Part shown: piece after piece, positions 13,636 through 14,010 of the stretch
Layout of the letters: each line of letters opens with the position of its first letter
How positions within the stretch are numbered: position 1 is the first letter of the stretch
The notes under the pieces: model-generated
What the model was told of the DNA's origin: nothing
The model's input: only the letters and a program-made list of their open reading frames with translations
The model's database searches: none
Position numbers and translations under genes: made by a program
NCBI GenBank assembly: GCA_038214135.1
Contig: JBBQSD010000150.1
Coordinates: 1-14,010 of the forward strand
DNA length: 14,010 nucleotides
Direction of reading: 5' to 3'
Source of the DNA: JANLSE01 sp038214135
GTDB taxonomy: Bacteria > Chloroflexota > Chloroflexia > Chloroflexales > Roseiflexaceae

Positions 13636-14010
13636 ATGCGTCGATCAGAATCACATATGCATCTACGCATCAAGGCAGCGGTGTTGCTGTTCATCGCACT
13701 GCTTATGGCTGGATGCACATCTGCACGGCCCACTACGCCGCCACCTCCACGCGCAACTGCTGCTGCATCCGTGGCATCTGTTGCACTGGATCGGGCGGCA
13801 CCCTGCATGAATGCCTTCGTGCCACATCTTCTGGATCACACAACAACAATGGGCACCGATGCCGCTGTAAAGATGTTCGAGAATAATGGTGCGGGTGTGG
13901 CAATCAATGATCTCGATGGCGATGGCAAGCTGGATATCGTACTCGCTAATCTTGCTGGCCAGAATAGCATCTTCTGGAACCAGGGCGAGTTGCGCTTCCA
14001 GCGCGAACTC
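13636..14010 (+). CDS. FG-GAP/VCBS (CRTAC1/UnbV-like) lipoprotein, 5' part only
   Basis: The first 125 residues are in the window and the frame is open to its right edge. Residues 1-27 are a lipoprotein signal peptide (basic start, hydrophobic 13-23, lipobox LMAGC with C27), followed by a Pro/Thr/Ala linker (32-50). Then come GAGVAINDLDGDGKLDIVLANLAGQNSIFWNQGELRFQ (residues 85-122): a calcium-binding DxDxDGxxD loop (D92-D100) embedded in an FG-GAP repeat. The layout of a first repeat followed by a short 'N-x-G-x-x-x-F' element is typical of the CRTAC1/ASPIC-UnbV beta-propeller proteins, which are surface-exposed and of poorly known function. AGGGGA (13624-13629) lies 6 bases before the ATG at 13636, which supports this start over Met8. 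Confidence 0.75.
   Translation, partial: MRRSESHMHLRIKAAVLLFIALLMAGCTSARPTTPPPPRATAAASVASVALDRAAPCMNAFVPHLLDHTTTMGTDAAVKMFENNGAGVAINDLDGDGKLDIVLANLAGQNSIFWNQGELRFQREL

Overview
This window looks like chromosomal DNA of a Chloroflexota bacterium, probably class Chloroflexia. The evidence is moderate GC, a proline/alanine/threonine-rich lipoprotein linker on the sugar-binding protein, a large GT-C-like membrane protein, an FG-GAP lipoprotein, and gene gaps seeded with short GC-rich palindromes of the kind scattered through Chloroflexia genomes. The taxonomic call is an inference from style, not from a marker gene. I see no rRNA, tRNA, CRISPR array, transposase or phage gene.

Layout. Positions 108-2270 (+) hold a large polytopic membrane protein unrelated to what follows. 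A convergent gap of about 300 bases then leads to a minus-strand operon, read from right to left. It encodes a CUT1-type sugar-binding lipoprotein (6659-8170), two permeases (5618-6580 and 4719-5621, overlapping by four bases) and a cytoplasmic GH151-like glycoside hydrolase (2572-4650). A divergent control region of about 600 bases (8171-8765) separates this operon from a plus-strand group: a LacI-family regulator (8766-9815), an RbsD/FucU sugar mutarotase (9995-10384), a GH29 alpha-L-fucosidase (10418-11860) and an RspB/YjjN-like zinc dehydrogenase (12059-13075). The right end holds a small membrane-anchored protein of unknown function (13265-13576) and the start of an FG-GAP/CRTAC1-like lipoprotein (13636 to the edge).

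How the genes work together. The most economical reading is an uptake and degradation locus for fucose-containing oligosaccharides. The ABC system brings the oligosaccharide in. Two leaderless (cytoplasmic) fucosidases of different families remove L-fucose, the mutarotase equilibrates its anomers, and the NAD-type dehydrogenase may start or continue an oxidative pathway. No fucI/fucK/fucA genes are seen. The LacI regulator probably senses the sugar and controls both arms. The divergent gap has two mirror-placed promoters, each TTGACA-N17-TATTC(A/T), and several operator-like palindromes. No transport ATPase is encoded here, so one is presumably shared from elsewhere, as is common for CUT1 transporters.
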